Position numbers and translations under genes: made by a program. Positions 42,212 through 52,370 of a stretch of DNA of 64,000 nucleotides are shown here, one piece after another; position 1 is the stretch's first letter; every line of letters begins with the position of its first letter. The notes beneath the pieces are model-generated. The model was not told where the DNA came from and searched no databases. It saw nothing but the letters and a program-made list of their open reading frames with translations. The DNA lies in the NCBI RefSeq assembly GCF_040207125.1, contig NZ_CP157940.1:868001-932000 (forward strand). The letters run 5' to 3'. This DNA is from Lacrimispora sp. BS-2. Its GTDB lineage: Bacteria; Bacillota; Clostridia; Lachnospirales; Lachnospiraceae.

Positions 42212-42240
42212 AAGCCCTGGGAAGACTCCCGGGGCTTTTT
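42212..42240 (+). terminator. Terminator after the HPr gene
   Basis: AAGCCCTGGG (42212-42221) pairs with TCCCGGGGCTT (to 42237), followed by T. Confidence 0.8.
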
Positions 42241-42625
42241 CTATGGAAAAAAGGGTGTAATACGGGGAGAACAGCCAGGAAGCTTTGAAAATGAAAGGAA
42301 GACTTAACTATTGAAAGTGATAGCTTCAAAAAATTAGAAGTTTGTACCAGGATCCTTGAAAAGGCACATAATTGTGCGATATAAGGTGAAAAAATATTAA
42401 TATGAAACGTAATTGCAAGATTATAATTTTGAAAATATTGAAATGTCGAATTATCTGAAAATAACAGAATAAAATACGTTTACAAGAATAAAAAAATGTA
42501 GTATTATCAACTAAAAATTTGTTGTTACACTTTCAGACCCAAAATCAGAGGAAAAGTCAGGAACGCCCTTCGGGCAAGCCACTATGTCCAGAAAGCATGG
42601 GCTAGTAAGAGGAAAGGAAGAGATT
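42241..42625 (+). promoter_or_regulatory. gltB leader region with promoter
   Basis: AT-rich. A promoter is visible: TTTACA (42479-42484), a 17-base spacer and TATTAT (42102 offset +400, that is 42502-42507). The leader holds a GCCC-TTC-GGGC mini-hairpin at 42565-42575. No glutamine or other riboswitch could be recognised. Confidence 0.55.
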
Positions 42626-45600
42626 ATGGATAAAGGTTTACAATTCCCTAATAAAAAGACGCTGCCAGGCCTATATGATCCCCGATTTGAGCATGATAAC
42701 TGCGGCATTGGAGCAGTTGCCAACATAAAGGGCATTAAGACTCACAAGACGGTGGATCAGGCTCTGCATATCGTAGAGAATCTGGAACACCGTGCAGGTA
42801 AGGATGCGGAAGGAAAGACAGGAGACGGAGTTGGAATCATGCTTCAGATTTCCCATAAGTTTTTCAAAAAGGTGACAAAGCCTTTAGGCATTGACCTTGG
42901 AGATGAAAGGGAATACGGAGTGGGAATGTTTTTCTTTCCCCAGGATGAACTTGCCAGAAACCAGGCCAAAAAGATGTTTGAGATCATTGTAAAGAAAGAG
43001 GGGCTTGAATTTTCAGGCTGGAGGGATGTTCCCATTCATCCGGAGCTGATCGGTGCCAAGGCTGTGGACTGTATGCCCTGCATTGCCCAGGGTTTTGTAA
43101 AGAAACCGGCTGATACTGCCAAGGGGCTGGAATTTGACCGGAAGCTTTATGTATCAAGGCGGATTTTCGAACAGAGCAATGACAATACCTATGTGGTTTC
43201 CCTAAGCAGCAGAACCATTGTTTATAAGGGCATGTTCCTTGTGAAAGAACTGAGAAAGTTTTTTACGGATCTTCAGGATAAGGATTATGAATCCGCCATT
43301 GCAGTGGTTCATTCCCGGTTCAGTACCAACACAAACCCCAGCTGGATGAGGGCTCATCCCAATCGCCTTATCGTACATAACGGCGAGATCAATACCATTC
43401 GCGGGAATGTGGATAAGATGATGGCAAGAGAAGAAAATATGGAGTCCGAGTATTTCCGGTATGACATGCATAAGGTCCTTCCTATTATTAATCAGGAAGG
43501 TTCTGACTCCGCCATGCTTGATAATGCACTGGAATTTATGATGATGAGCGGAATGGATCTTCCACTGTCTGTTATGGTGACAATTCCTGCACCGTGGGAG
43601 CATGACAAATCCATGCCTCAGGAAATTAAGGACTTTTACCGTTACTATGCGACCATGATGGAACCCTGGGATGGCCCGGCTTCTATCGTGTTCAGTGACG
43701 GCGACCTGGTTGGAGCCGTCCTGGACCGCAATGGCCTTCGTCCATCCAGATACTACATTACCGATGATGACCAGATGATCCTGGCTTCTGAGGTGGGTGC
43801 CATTGATATTGAACAGAGCCATGTGGTGAGAAAAGAACGTCTTCGTCCAGGAAAGATGCTCCTCATTGATACAGTTAAAGGCTGTCTGGTCAGCGATGAA
43901 GAACTGAAAGAATATTATGCGGCCCGCCAGCCTTATGGGGAATGGTTAGATTCCAATCTGATTGAACTGAGAGAGCTTTCCATTCCCAATAAAGGGGTTC
44001 CTGCCATGAGCAGAGAGGAAAGGGCAAAGCTTCAAAAGACATATGGTTATACCTATGAGGAATATAAGACCATGATTCTTCCCATGGCTTTAAACGGTTC
44101 GGAAGCAGTTTCCGCCATGGGGGCAGACAGTCCTCTGGCAGTACTGAGCAAAAAACACCAGCCTCTTTTCAACTATTTTAAACAGCTTTTTGCCCAGGTC
44201 ACCAACCCGCCCATTGACTCCATTCGTGAAGAAATCGTTACCTCTACCACGGTTTATGTGGGCGAGGAAGGGAACATCCTGGAAGAGACAGCAGAAAACT
44301 GTAAGATATTAAAAGTCAATAATCCCATCCTTACCTGTACGGACCTGTTGAAAATTAAAAACATGAAAAAGCCTGGCTTTAAGGTTGAAGTGATTCCCAT
44401 TACCTACTATAAAAATACTTCCCTGGAAAAAGCAATTGACAGGCTGTTTCTGGAAGCAGACCGGGCCCATAGGGATGGGGCGAATATCATCATCCTGTCT
44501 GACAGGGATATTGACGAAAACCATTTGCCCATCCCATCCTTGCTTGCCGTATCTGCCCTTCAGCAGCATCTGGTCAAGACAAAGAAGAGGACTTCCGTAG
44601 CGCTTATACTGGAAAGCGGAGAGCCAAGAGAGGTACACCACTTTGCGACCCTGCTGGGATATGGAGCTTGTGCCATCAACCCCTACCTAGCCCAGGAATC
44701 CATCCGTTCTCTTATTGAAAACGGCATGTTGGACAAGGATTATTACGCAGCGGTGGAGGATTATAATGCAGCAGTTCTTCACGGCATTGTAAAGATCGCT
44801 TCCAAAATGGGAATTTCCACCATACAATCCTACCAGGGAGCCCAGATTTTTGAGGCAATCGGCATTTCAAAGAACGTGATTGATAAATACTTCACGGATA
44901 CAGTGAGCAGAGTGGGTGGAATTACCCTGGATGACATTGCAAATGATGTGGATGTCCTTCACTCAGCCGCTTTTGATCCCCTTGGTCTTGACGTGGATCT
45001 GACCCTGGACAGCGTAGGAAGCCATAAAGAGAGGGCAGGGCAGGAGGAACATTTATACAATCCTCTTACCATTCACCTTCTGCAGGAAGCGGCAAGAACA
45101 GGAAGCTATGAGGTTTTCAAAGAATATACCCATACCTTGACGGAAGAAGGGCAGACAGTTAATTTACGAAGCCTTTTGGATTTTGATTATTCCAAATCAA
45201 AGGAAATTCCTGTTGAAGAAGTGGAAAGTGAAGAATCCATTGTGAAACGGTTCAAAACGGGAGCCATGTCCTACGGCTCCATTTCCCAGGAGGCTCATGA
45301 AACCCTGGCGATTGCCATGAACCGGATTCGGGGCAAATCCAACAGCGGCGAGGGCGGTGAAAGCCTGGAGCGTCTGACCGTAGGGGCAGACGGTGTAAAC
45401 CGCTGTTCAGCCATCAAGCAGGTAGCTTCCGGGCGTTTTGGAGTGACCTCAAGGTATCTGGTCAGCGCCAGGGAAATCCAGATTAAAATGGCCCAGGGTG
45501 CTAAGCCGGGAGAAGGAGGCCAGCTTCCAGGGAATAAGGTATATCCATGGGTTGCAAAAACCAGGCATTCAACCACCGGAGTAGGTCTTATTTCCCCGCC

Positions 45601-47185
45601 ACCTCACCATGATATTTATTCCATTGAGGACCTGGCCCAGTTGATTTATGATTTGAAAAATTCCAATACCGATGCCAGAATTTCTGTTAAACTGGTTTCT
45701 GAGGCAGGCGTTGGCACGGTAGCAGCAGGTGTTGCAAAGGCCGGCGCCCAGGTAATCCTCATTTCATCCTTTGACGGTGGGACCGGTGCGGCTCCCAGAA
45801 ATTCCATTTATAATGCAGGTCTTCCCTGGGAGCTTGGTGTGGCAGAGGCCCATCAGACCCTGATCATGAATGGGCTGAGAGATAAGGTGATTCTGGAGAC
45901 AGACGGTAAGCTGATGACGGGACGGGATGTTGCAATTGCCTGTGCCCTGGGAGCGGAAGAATTTGGCTTTGCCACAGCTCCGCTTGTGACCATGGGCTGC
46001 GTCATGATGAGGGTCTGTAATCTGGATACATGTCCGGTGGGAATTGCTACCCAGAATCCGGAGCTGCGGAAGCGCTTTAAAGGAAAGCCGGAGTATGTGA
46101 TTAACTTCATGTATTTTATTGCCAAAGAATTACGGGAATATATGGCAAAGCTTGGTATTCGCAGTGTGGATGAGCTGGTGGGCAGGACTGATCTGTTAAA
46201 GAAAAAGGATAATATTCCTTCTGAAAGAGCCGGAAAGGTTGATTTTTCCGCTATACTTGGAAATTCATATACAGGTCAGAAGCTTGCTGGCTATGGTCAA
46301 AAGCAGGTTTACGATTTTGAGCTGGAAAAGACCATGGATGAAAAGATCCTCCTTAAAAAATTAAAGGAAGCTCTCCGGGCGGGCCAGAAAAAGAGCCTTC
46401 ATATCGATGTCTCCAATACGGACCGGGCACTGGGTACCATATTTGGTTCGGAAATAACCAGGCTGTATCCGAATGGATTGGCTGAGGATACCTTTACCAT
46501 TAATTGTACGGGCAGCGGCGGCCAGAGCTTTGGAGCATTTATTCCCAGGGGCCTTACCCTGGAACTGGTGGGCGACAGCAACGATTATTTCGGAAAGGGA
46601 CTTTCCGGCGGCAAGCTGGTGGTTTATCCCCCTCAGGGCGTGAAGTTTAAGGCTGAAGATAACATTGTGATCGGAAACGTGGCCTTATACGGCGCTACCA
46701 GCGGAAAGGCATTTATCTGCGGGATTGCAGGCGAACGGTTCTGTGTCCGGAACTCTGGTGCAACTGCTGTTGTGGAAGGCGTAGGAGACCATGGCTGCGA
46801 ATATATGACAGGCGGACGCGTGGTGGTACTGGGGCCTACCGGCAAAAATTTTGCGGCAGGAATGAGCGGCGGCATCGCTTATGTGCTGGATGAAAAAAGA
46901 GATTTATATAAGAGGCTTAATAAGGAAATGGTTTCTTTTGAAGAGGTTTCCAATAAATACGATGTTCTTGAATTAAAAGATATGATCAAGGAGCATGTGG
47001 CTTATACCAATTCCGCAAAAGGAAAAGAGATCCTTGATAACTTTGGAGAGTATCTTCCTAAGTTTAAGAAAATCATGCCTCATGATTACAGACGCATGCT
47101 GAATACCATCGTTCAGATGGAGGAAAAAGGGTTAAGCAGCGAACAGGCACAGATTGAAGCATTTTATGCCAACACAAAGAAGTAA
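42626..47185 (+). CDS. gltB: Glutamate synthase (GOGAT) large subunit
   Basis: ATG 42626, with GGAAAGGAAGAGA upstream, is chosen over 42584 by its site; 1519 residues. The glutaminase domain begins at the Cys of DNCGIGAVANIKG, which becomes the N-terminal nucleophile after removal of about 23 residues. A central FMN domain with the 3Fe-4S cluster segment CVMMRVCNLDTCPVGIA and the GXGXG-type C-terminal beta helix (GSGGQSFGAF, GVGDHGCEYMTGG) complete it. It transfers the amide nitrogen of glutamine to 2-oxoglutarate. gltD lies 12 bases after the stop. Confidence 0.95.
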   Translation: MDKGLQFPNKKTLPGLYDPRFEHDNCGIGAVANIKGIKTHKTVDQALHIVENLEHRAGKDAEGKTGDGVGIMLQISHKFFKKVTKPLGIDLGDEREYGVGMFFFPQDELARNQAKKMFEIIVKKEGLEFSGWRDVPIHPELIGAKAVDCMPCIAQGFVKKPADTAKGLEFDRKLYVSRRIFEQSNDNTYVVSLSSRTIVYKGMFLVKELRKFFTDLQDKDYESAIAVVHSRFSTNTNPSWMRAHPNRLIVHNGEINTIRGNVDKMMAREENMESEYFRYDMHKVLPIINQEGSDSAMLDNALEFMMMSGMDLPLSVMVTIPAPWEHDKSMPQEIKDFYRYYATMMEPWDGPASIVFSDGDLVGAVLDRNGLRPSRYYITDDDQMILASEVGAIDIEQSHVVRKERLRPGKMLLIDTVKGCLVSDEELKEYYAARQPYGEWLDSNLIELRELSIPNKGVPAMSREERAKLQKTYGYTYEEYKTMILPMALNGSEAVSAMGADSPLAVLSKKHQPLFNYFKQLFAQVTNPPIDSIREEIVTSTTVYVGEEGNILEETAENCKILKVNNPILTCTDLLKIKNMKKPGFKVEVIPITYYKNTSLEKAIDRLFLEADRAHRDGANIIILSDRDIDENHLPIPSLLAVSALQQHLVKTKKRTSVALILESGEPREVHHFATLLGYGACAINPYLAQESIRSLIENGMLDKDYYAAVEDYNAAVLHGIVKIASKMGISTIQSYQGAQIFEAIGISKNVIDKYFTDTVSRVGGITLDDIANDVDVLHSAAFDPLGLDVDLTLDSVGSHKERAGQEEHLYNPLTIHLLQEAARTGSYEVFKEYTHTLTEEGQTVNLRSLLDFDYSKSKEIPVEEVESEESIVKRFKTGAMSYGSISQEAHETLAIAMNRIRGKSNSGEGGESLERLTVGADGVNRCSAIKQVASGRFGVTSRYLVSAREIQIKMAQGAKPGEGGQLPGNKVYPWVAKTRHSTTGVGLISPPPHHDIYSIEDLAQLIYDLKNSNTDARISVKLVSEAGVGTVAAGVAKAGAQVILISSFDGGTGAAPRNSIYNAGLPWELGVAEAHQTLIMNGLRDKVILETDGKLMTGRDVAIACALGAEEFGFATAPLVTMGCVMMRVCNLDTCPVGIATQNPELRKRFKGKPEYVINFMYFIAKELREYMAKLGIRSVDELVGRTDLLKKKDNIPSERAGKVDFSAILGNSYTGQKLAGYGQKQVYDFELEKTMDEKILLKKLKEALRAGQKKSLHIDVSNTDRALGTIFGSEITRLYPNGLAEDTFTINCTGSGGQSFGAFIPRGLTLELVGDSNDYFGKGLSGGKLVVYPPQGVKFKAEDNIVIGNVALYGATSGKAFICGIAGERFCVRNSGATAVVEGVGDHGCEYMTGGRVVVLGPTGKNFAAGMSGGIAYVLDEKRDLYKRLNKEMVSFEEVSNKYDVLELKDMIKEHVAYTNSAKGKEILDNFGEYLPKFKKIMPHDYRRMLNTIVQMEEKGLSSEQAQIEAFYANTKK

Positions 47186-47197
47186 GGAGGAGCAGAA

Positions 47198-48685
47198 ATG
47201 GGAAAACCAACAGGATTTTTGGAATATAGCAGAAAAACAGGAAAAACGGCAGATCCCAAGGCTCGTATCAAGAATTATAACGAGTTTCACCTGCCTCTTT
47301 CCGAAAAAGAACAAAAGTGTCAGGGTGCGCGCTGCATGGATTGCGGCGTCCCCTTCTGCCAGTCCGGCGTGATCTTAAAGGGCATGGTTTCCGGCTGCCC
47401 CTTAAATAACCTGATCCCGGAATGGAATGAGCTTGTATACACGGGCACATGGCAGCAGGCCTATAACAGGCTAAAAAAAACTAACAGCTTTCCGGAATTC
47501 ACCGCCAGGGTGTGCCCGGCTCCCTGTGAAGCCGCATGCACCTGCGGATTAAACGGAGATCCGGTGAGCATTAAAGAAAATGAACGTGCAATCATTGAAC
47601 GCGCTTATGAAAGCGGCATAGCAGGCCCCGTACCGCCGAAGATCCGCACCGGTAAAAAGGTAGCGGTCATCGGTTCCGGCCCTGCAGGTTTGTCTGCAGC
47701 GGACCAGTTGAACAAGCGGGGGCACAGCGTCACCGTATTGGAAAGAGAAGACCGTATAGGCGGCCTTCTCATGTATGGAATTCCAAATATGAAGCTGGAA
47801 AAGCATGTCATAGACCGGAAAGTGGAGATTATGAAGCAGGAAGGAGTGACGTTCCTGACAGGTGCTGACATAGGAAAAAACCAGAAGGCCAAAGATCTGT
47901 TAAAGGAATATGACCGCATCATTCTGGCCTGCGGTGCCTCTAATCCAAGAGATTTAAAGGTCCCGGGAAGAGATGCCGAGGGAATTTATTTTGCAGTGGA
48001 TTTCTTAAAATCCACTACAAAAAGTCTGCTGAATTCAAACTTACAGGATAATAACCATATTTCCACAAAAGGCAGGCATGTCATCGTTATTGGCGGCGGC
48101 GACACAGGAAACGACTGCGTGGGAACGGCCATACGCCAAGGCTGCGCTTCTGTCACCCAGCTTGAGATGATGCCAAGGCTCCCTGAAAAGAGAACTGCTG
48201 ACAATAGCTGGCCTGAATGGCCGAAGGTATTGAAAACCGATTACGGCCAGGAAGAGTCCATTGCTGTATTTGGCAAGGATCCCAGGGTATATCAGACTAC
48301 GGTAAAGGAGTTCGTCAAGGATAAGTCCGGCAAGGTAGTGAAAGCAGTGCTCATGGGGCTGGAGCCTAAAAAGGATGAAAAGACCGGCCGCATGAACATG
48401 GAACCAGTGGCCGGCAGTGAAAAAGAAGTTCCAGCCGATATTGTTTTAATCGCGGCAGGGTTTCTGGGGGCCCAGACTTATGTTGCTGACGCTTTTGGCG
48501 TGAAATTAAACGGCAGAAGCAATGTGGAGACTGAAAACGGGAAATATAAGACAAACGTGGATAAGGTGTTTGCAGCCGGAGATATGCGCCGGGGACAATC
48601 CCTGGTAGTTTGGGCGATCAGAGAAGGCCGGGAAGTGGCAAAGGAAGTAGACATCAGTTTAATGGGGTATTCCAATCTGGCATAG
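47198..48685 (+). CDS. gltD: Glutamate synthase small subunit
   Basis: 495 residues, starting behind TAAGGAGGAGC. The N-terminal ferredoxin-like part has the cluster cysteines CMDCGVPFCQSG and CPAPCEAACTCGLN. The FAD-binding motif is VAVIGSGPAGLSAADQLNKR, and the NADPH-binding motif is VIVIGGGDTGNDCVGTAIRQ. It supplies electrons from NADPH to GltB. Together with gltB it forms the nitrogen-assimilation GOGAT operon, and a strong terminator follows. Confidence 0.95.
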   Translation: MGKPTGFLEYSRKTGKTADPKARIKNYNEFHLPLSEKEQKCQGARCMDCGVPFCQSGVILKGMVSGCPLNNLIPEWNELVYTGTWQQAYNRLKKTNSFPEFTARVCPAPCEAACTCGLNGDPVSIKENERAIIERAYESGIAGPVPPKIRTGKKVAVIGSGPAGLSAADQLNKRGHSVTVLEREDRIGGLLMYGIPNMKLEKHVIDRKVEIMKQEGVTFLTGADIGKNQKAKDLLKEYDRIILACGASNPRDLKVPGRDAEGIYFAVDFLKSTTKSLLNSNLQDNNHISTKGRHVIVIGGGDTGNDCVGTAIRQGCASVTQLEMMPRLPEKRTADNSWPEWPKVLKTDYGQEESIAVFGKDPRVYQTTVKEFVKDKSGKVVKAVLMGLEPKKDEKTGRMNMEPVAGSEKEVPADIVLIAAGFLGAQTYVADAFGVKLNGRSNVETENGKYKTNVDKVFAAGDMRRGQSLVVWAIREGREVAKEVDISLMGYSNLA

Positions 48686-48714
48686 CTGGAGGGGATAGAC
48701 CAATAGAGTATAAT

Positions 48715-48769
48715 GAGGCTTTTGCATAATAGCTGAGGGATCAGCTATAGGCAAAGGCCTCTTTTTTGG
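48715..48769 (+). terminator. Intrinsic terminator after gltD
   Basis: GAGGCTTTTGCATAATAGCTGA and TCAGCTATAGGCAAAGGCCTC form a long stem with a small loop and small bulges, followed by six T. It begins about 30 bases after the gltD stop. Confidence 0.82.
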
Positions 48770-48808
48770 TTAATACGTAATTGCTCCTTTCGAATAATTA
48801 CGTATTAA
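48770..48808. repeat. 13-bp perfect inverted repeat after the gltD terminator
   Basis: TTAATACGTAATT (48770-48782) and AATTACGTATTAA (48796-48808) are perfect arms around a 13-base loop. It follows the terminator directly and has no T-run. It could be an operator or remnant of a small palindromic element. The rest of the 48686-49114 interval shows no gene. Confidence 0.6.
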
Positions 48809-49114
48809 GAATGTCTGTCCAACGGCAGGCATGAAAACATGGCGGTTGATATTTTGGGTGGCATTGGCTGCCATGAAAGGCGCTAAACTTATACTGGAAA
48901 ATTCGGATTAATAAATCAGGTTTCATTTCACTGCGACCGTTCTTGAAAAAGCTGCCTTCGTAAAATTACATATAAACCGTTAATAATTACATGGTGGGGA
49001 AATGGGTCGAAAAATGTAGTATATTGTAAGGAAATAAGGAGGAGGCAAGCGACCTTTTTGACTTTTGAATGAAGAACTTGATTCTCCAACTGTGCAGCTG
49101 CAAGACTTTTAGGC

Positions 49115-49438
49115 ATGCAAGTAAATGGAATGGATACAGCCTCGGGTTGGGAGGCGCATGTAATAAATGCAGAAATGATAAGGCTGTTAAAGAAGGATTG
49201 CAAAGAAACAGCGGAGAGGATAGAAACCAAATCATTCTATAGATGGCAGGAAGAAACCAAGCTGTTTTTGAGCGTAGCAGCAGAAGGGGTGACTAATTTT
49301 GCATATGGAACGCTACTGTATTATAGTGCGGTTGCTGGAGCGGGGAATAACCAGAGTAGGGAGAATAAACCTGCGGCTAAGGAGGTGGATAGTGGTGGAT
49401 CTGGTACTAAGGTCTATGGACAAGTAGATATGATTTGA
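49115..49438 (+). CDS. Hypothetical protein, possibly a remnant
   Basis: A 107-codon frame with two start candidates (ATG 49115 and 49130), neither with a strong ribosome binding site. The first half is helical and charged (MIRLLKKDCKETAERIETKS, FYRWQEETKLFLSVAAEG), then a hydrophobic stretch VTNFAYGTLLYYSAVAGAG is followed by a polar tail. No family is recognised. It precedes the duplicated-domain lipoprotein by 70 bases and may belong with it, or be the debris of a longer gene. Confidence 0.4.
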   Translation: MQVNGMDTASGWEAHVINAEMIRLLKKDCKETAERIETKSFYRWQEETKLFLSVAAEGVTNFAYGTLLYYSAVAGAGNNQSRENKPAAKEVDSGGSGTKVYGQVDMI

Positions 49439-49507
49439 AACAAGCAATATTTCCAAATGGATTTTTAAGAATGAATATAAAATATTTAGGAAAGGCCGAG
49501 TGAAGAA

Positions 49508-51028
49508 ATGAAAAAAACACAAAAATGTAAACGTATTTTGGCAATAATAGCAGCCTTTATGATGCTGTCATGTATTTCCGCCTGCTCCTCCCAGGAAACA
49601 TCTAAACCCCAGACAGAACATCAGGAAGTATCTGGAATACAGTCAGAATTACCTGAGACGCCAGAAACTCCAAAGGCAGGTCAGGCAGCGGAGCCGGTCG
49701 GTTTTGATTCCCCGCAGAACGCAGTTAAAGCTTACCTGGAGGGGCTTAAGTCCAGTGATTTTAAACGCATGGCAGATACCTTTGCGGAAGAAATGTATTT
49801 AGATGACATCCTGCGCCAATACACAGTCCTCTGCCAGTTGGAGCTGAACCCGGATAGTTCCATACAATTAAAAGAAGAAGGGGACGCAAAACAGTTTATG
49901 AAGAAGCTGACGGGGCAGATAAAGGCAGTGGATTTAGAAAGCATGAAATTGCTGGGATTTATGCCTTCAGAAATGTACCCGGATATATATAATTCGGAGA
50001 CAAATAAAAAAAATATGGTCAAGCGGGCGGAAAAATTTGGCGGTGACAATATAGAAAGCTGTGCAGCCCTTATTGGACTGGGAAAAAATAAGTACGTTCT
50101 TTTCTTTGAGGTAATAGAAATCGATAACCAATGGTATAATCTGGAACTGGGTGGGCTTTTAGCCAATATGGCAGATGTAGATAGGGAGGCAGCAGGAACT
50201 GCGCTGCTGGACAAAGAACGCGGGCAGGTATTTAAGAAATTGATAACCGATTCTTCAAAGGACCTGTTCCAGTCCGGAACAGAAGTACCTGTTGCAGAGG
50301 AATCTACGGAAATCATTTTTGAATCAGAAGGATTTGATTCCCCTCAATTAGCTGCAAAAGCCTATCTGGAAGGCTTTAAGGCTCATGAATTAGACAAGAT
50401 GCTAAGTGCGTTCTCCATAGAAAGCTATGTGGATCATTATGATTTACAGGCAAGCTTAGAAAATGTCCATGCATATGTCTTTATGCATCAGGAATTCAAT
50501 CTTCCTGCTGTAAATGATTTTTCAAGAGGCTTTAATATCCAAAGCAGAAAAGAAGAAATTATACGGGATACGGTAAAGCAATATGCTGCTGTTTGTATTA
50601 CAAATGAAGGGTATTTCAAAAATTCCACTTTATTGGAAGATGAAGATATTTCTGATGAAAATATTTCTTCAAAACTAAAAGAACTGTTGAATCAATTGGA
50701 TTTGAGTTCCATGAAAATCCTGGGGTATATTCCCCCTGAGGAACTCTCAGAGACATATGGTTCCGATGGCAGACTGGATATCACAGCCCAGCAGATAAAG
50801 ATTTGCGGTGCAGACAACGTGGAAAGCGGCGTTGCCATCTTTGAATTAGAGGGGAATAAGTATTGTTTCTGTTTTGATGCAGTACAATACAAGGACAAAT
50901 GGTATATCAGGCGGCTTGGCGGCAGCATTTCCACATTGTTGGATATACCTTCTGATTTTGCAGGAATCACACCCATTGATGCATTGGAAAAACCTGAGGC
51001 TGAGAAATTGATTATCCCTATCACGTGA
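49508..51028 (+). CDS. Lipoprotein with an internal tandem domain duplication
   Basis: 506 residues. A lipoprotein signal ends in the lipobox SCISACSS. A Ser/Pro/Glu-rich linker leads to two related domains of about 190-200 residues. Each starts with GFDSPQ, then AYLEG, continues to a 'LxSMKxLGxxPxE' motif (VDLESMKLLGFMPSE; LDLSSMKILGYIPPE), then GGDNIESCAALIGLGKNKY / GADNVESGVAIFELEGNKY, and ends in a W-containing strand (DNQWYNLELGG; KDKWYIRRLGG). No known domain is recognised; DUF4878-like secreted folds have a similar size. It is extracytoplasmic. The duplication and the lack of family suggest a lineage-specific surface protein. Confidence 0.75.
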   Translation: MKKTQKCKRILAIIAAFMMLSCISACSSQETSKPQTEHQEVSGIQSELPETPETPKAGQAAEPVGFDSPQNAVKAYLEGLKSSDFKRMADTFAEEMYLDDILRQYTVLCQLELNPDSSIQLKEEGDAKQFMKKLTGQIKAVDLESMKLLGFMPSEMYPDIYNSETNKKNMVKRAEKFGGDNIESCAALIGLGKNKYVLFFEVIEIDNQWYNLELGGLLANMADVDREAAGTALLDKERGQVFKKLITDSSKDLFQSGTEVPVAEESTEIIFESEGFDSPQLAAKAYLEGFKAHELDKMLSAFSIESYVDHYDLQASLENVHAYVFMHQEFNLPAVNDFSRGFNIQSRKEEIIRDTVKQYAAVCITNEGYFKNSTLLEDEDISDENISSKLKELLNQLDLSSMKILGYIPPEELSETYGSDGRLDITAQQIKICGADNVESGVAIFELEGNKYCFCFDAVQYKDKWYIRRLGGSISTLLDIPSDFAGITPIDALEKPEAEKLIIPIT

Positions 51029-51165
51029 TGGAAAATCATATGAGAACATATGGCTATATCATTTTTGATAAAAAAATGCAATTAATGAGTCGGCAGATTT
51101 TTTAGTAAGATGAAACCGTAAATAGAATTTATTATGGACAAAATCATCATGATATTAAACTTTCT

Positions 51166-51191
51166 GGGCTGTCTTCCGGCAGCCCTTTTTG
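51166..51191 (+). terminator. Hairpin terminator in the spacer after the lipoprotein
   Basis: GGGCTG (51166-51171) pairs with CAGCCC (51180-51185) and five T follow. It lies 140 bases after the lipoprotein stop. Confidence 0.7.
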
Positions 51192-51547
51192 ACATACTGG
51201 AATCTGCTGCATAATGAAAACAAAGGGTGACGACCGAAAGACGATCTCACCCATGGAAACTAATGGTACATCTTATACCGGCTTTTGGCGTCTACAAAGA
51301 CTTTGAAGCGGTCTTATTAAGCAGAATCCCCTGCAGATCAAACCGCTGGTGTATCATTGCCTAGTAATTATTTCTTCATGGATCCAGGTATTCCATCAGA
51401 AAAAATTACATTTAGATTTCATATAACGAAAAAATAGTGTATCATTAACGATAATTATAACCTATAAAAAAATAGCGTTCCTTATTATAGTATTGGTAGA
51501 TGGTATCAAATGTTTTCTACTGAAAATGGGGAGGGAATGAGAAAAAT

Positions 51548-51661
51548 ATGAGTAAAAAACTTTTTGAAAGGTGTTACCGGAATTACGTTACCAGCTTCAG
51601 AATCAAAACAGCTCTTTTTATATCGGTTCTTATCGTATATATCATAGCCAGATTGCTTTAA
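51548..51661 (+). CDS. Small single-pass membrane peptide (37 residues)
   Basis: ATG at 51548 with GGGGAGGG 12 bases upstream. The 37-residue peptide has a basic N-terminal half (SKKLFERCYRNYVTSFRIKT) and one hydrophobic helix (ALFISVLIVYIIARLL). It lies alone in a 700-base gap between the lipoprotein and the FNT channel. It may be a real small membrane protein, but no known family is recognised. Confidence 0.45.
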   Translation: MSKKLFERCYRNYVTSFRIKTALFISVLIVYIIARLL

Positions 51662-51743
51662 ATCAGGAACCCCAAATAACTAAGGCGTACATTATAAAAC
51701 ACTGATTGATGTAATAAGTAACCGGGAAATTTACAGGAATTTT

Positions 51744-52370
51744 CTAATGGTGGAGGGAAGCTTCTTCGCTAAGATATTTTTTTGCTAAAGGAATGAGGCT
51801 TCCCCCTGCTAAATTTCCTGCAGAAATAACCAGGATATACAGGAGTGCTTTTTCATTCCAGGCATTTCCCACGGTAAAATAAAACATATCTGCTATGCTG
51901 TGTTCATAACCGGAAAGAATAAATACCATGATCGGCATGATCAAAGATAAATATTTTCCAATACCGTCTTTAACGGTTTGATAGCCAATAACTGCAATAC
52001 ACATCATAATACCGCACATAACAGCCATGATAAAAGTACTGAACAGAGTATCTGAGAGTTTCATATTCACAAGTTCACTTGTATGATCTGCCAGCCTTAC
52101 CAGTTTGGTATGTCTGAATATAATCCCGGTTCCCACCGTTCCTGCAAAATTCCCTATGTATACAATAAGTATTGTTTTTAAATAAGAGAGTTTTTCGTTA
52201 ACAATATAACATACCTTTCCTGTATACAGATTAAATCCAAAGGTATATATGGTAAATAATCCGATCGAAAATAAAAAAGATCCGGCTATATGATTCTCAA
52301 GAGTTAAATAAATCACTCCGCCTATACTGATGGCAATTCCGGCTATAATCGCGTTAATAAATGTTTTCAT
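51744..52370 (-). CDS. Formate/nitrite transporter (FNT) family channel
   Basis: The start at 52370 follows the purine-rich stretch GGGAGC; the longest frame runs to 52436 without a better site. The 208-residue protein has six hydrophobic segments and FNT-type motifs: FINAIIAGIAISIGGVIYL near the start, GFNLYTGK in the first half and the late GNLAGGSLIPLAKKYL. FNT channels pass formate, nitrite or hydrosulfide across the membrane. Which anion applies here is not deducible; hydrosulfide is of interest given the sulfur operon at the left end. Confidence 0.8.
   Translation of the reverse strand: MKTFINAIIAGIAISIGGVIYLTLENHIAGSFLFSIGLFTIYTFGFNLYTGKVCYIVNEKLSYLKTILIVYIGNFAGTVGTGIIFRHTKLVRLADHTSELVNMKLSDTLFSTFIMAVMCGIMMCIAVIGYQTVKDGIGKYLSLIMPIMVFILSGYEHSIADMFYFTVGNAWNEKALLYILVISAGNLAGGSLIPLAKKYLSEEASLHH

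Noticed and set aside
42241..42625. Glutamine riboswitch before gltB
   Set aside because: The conserved motifs of the known glutamine riboswitch classes, as I remember them, are not present.
43202..43822. 206-codon minus-strand frame inside gltB
   Set aside because: It is a shadow of the gltB coding frame and has no site or motif.
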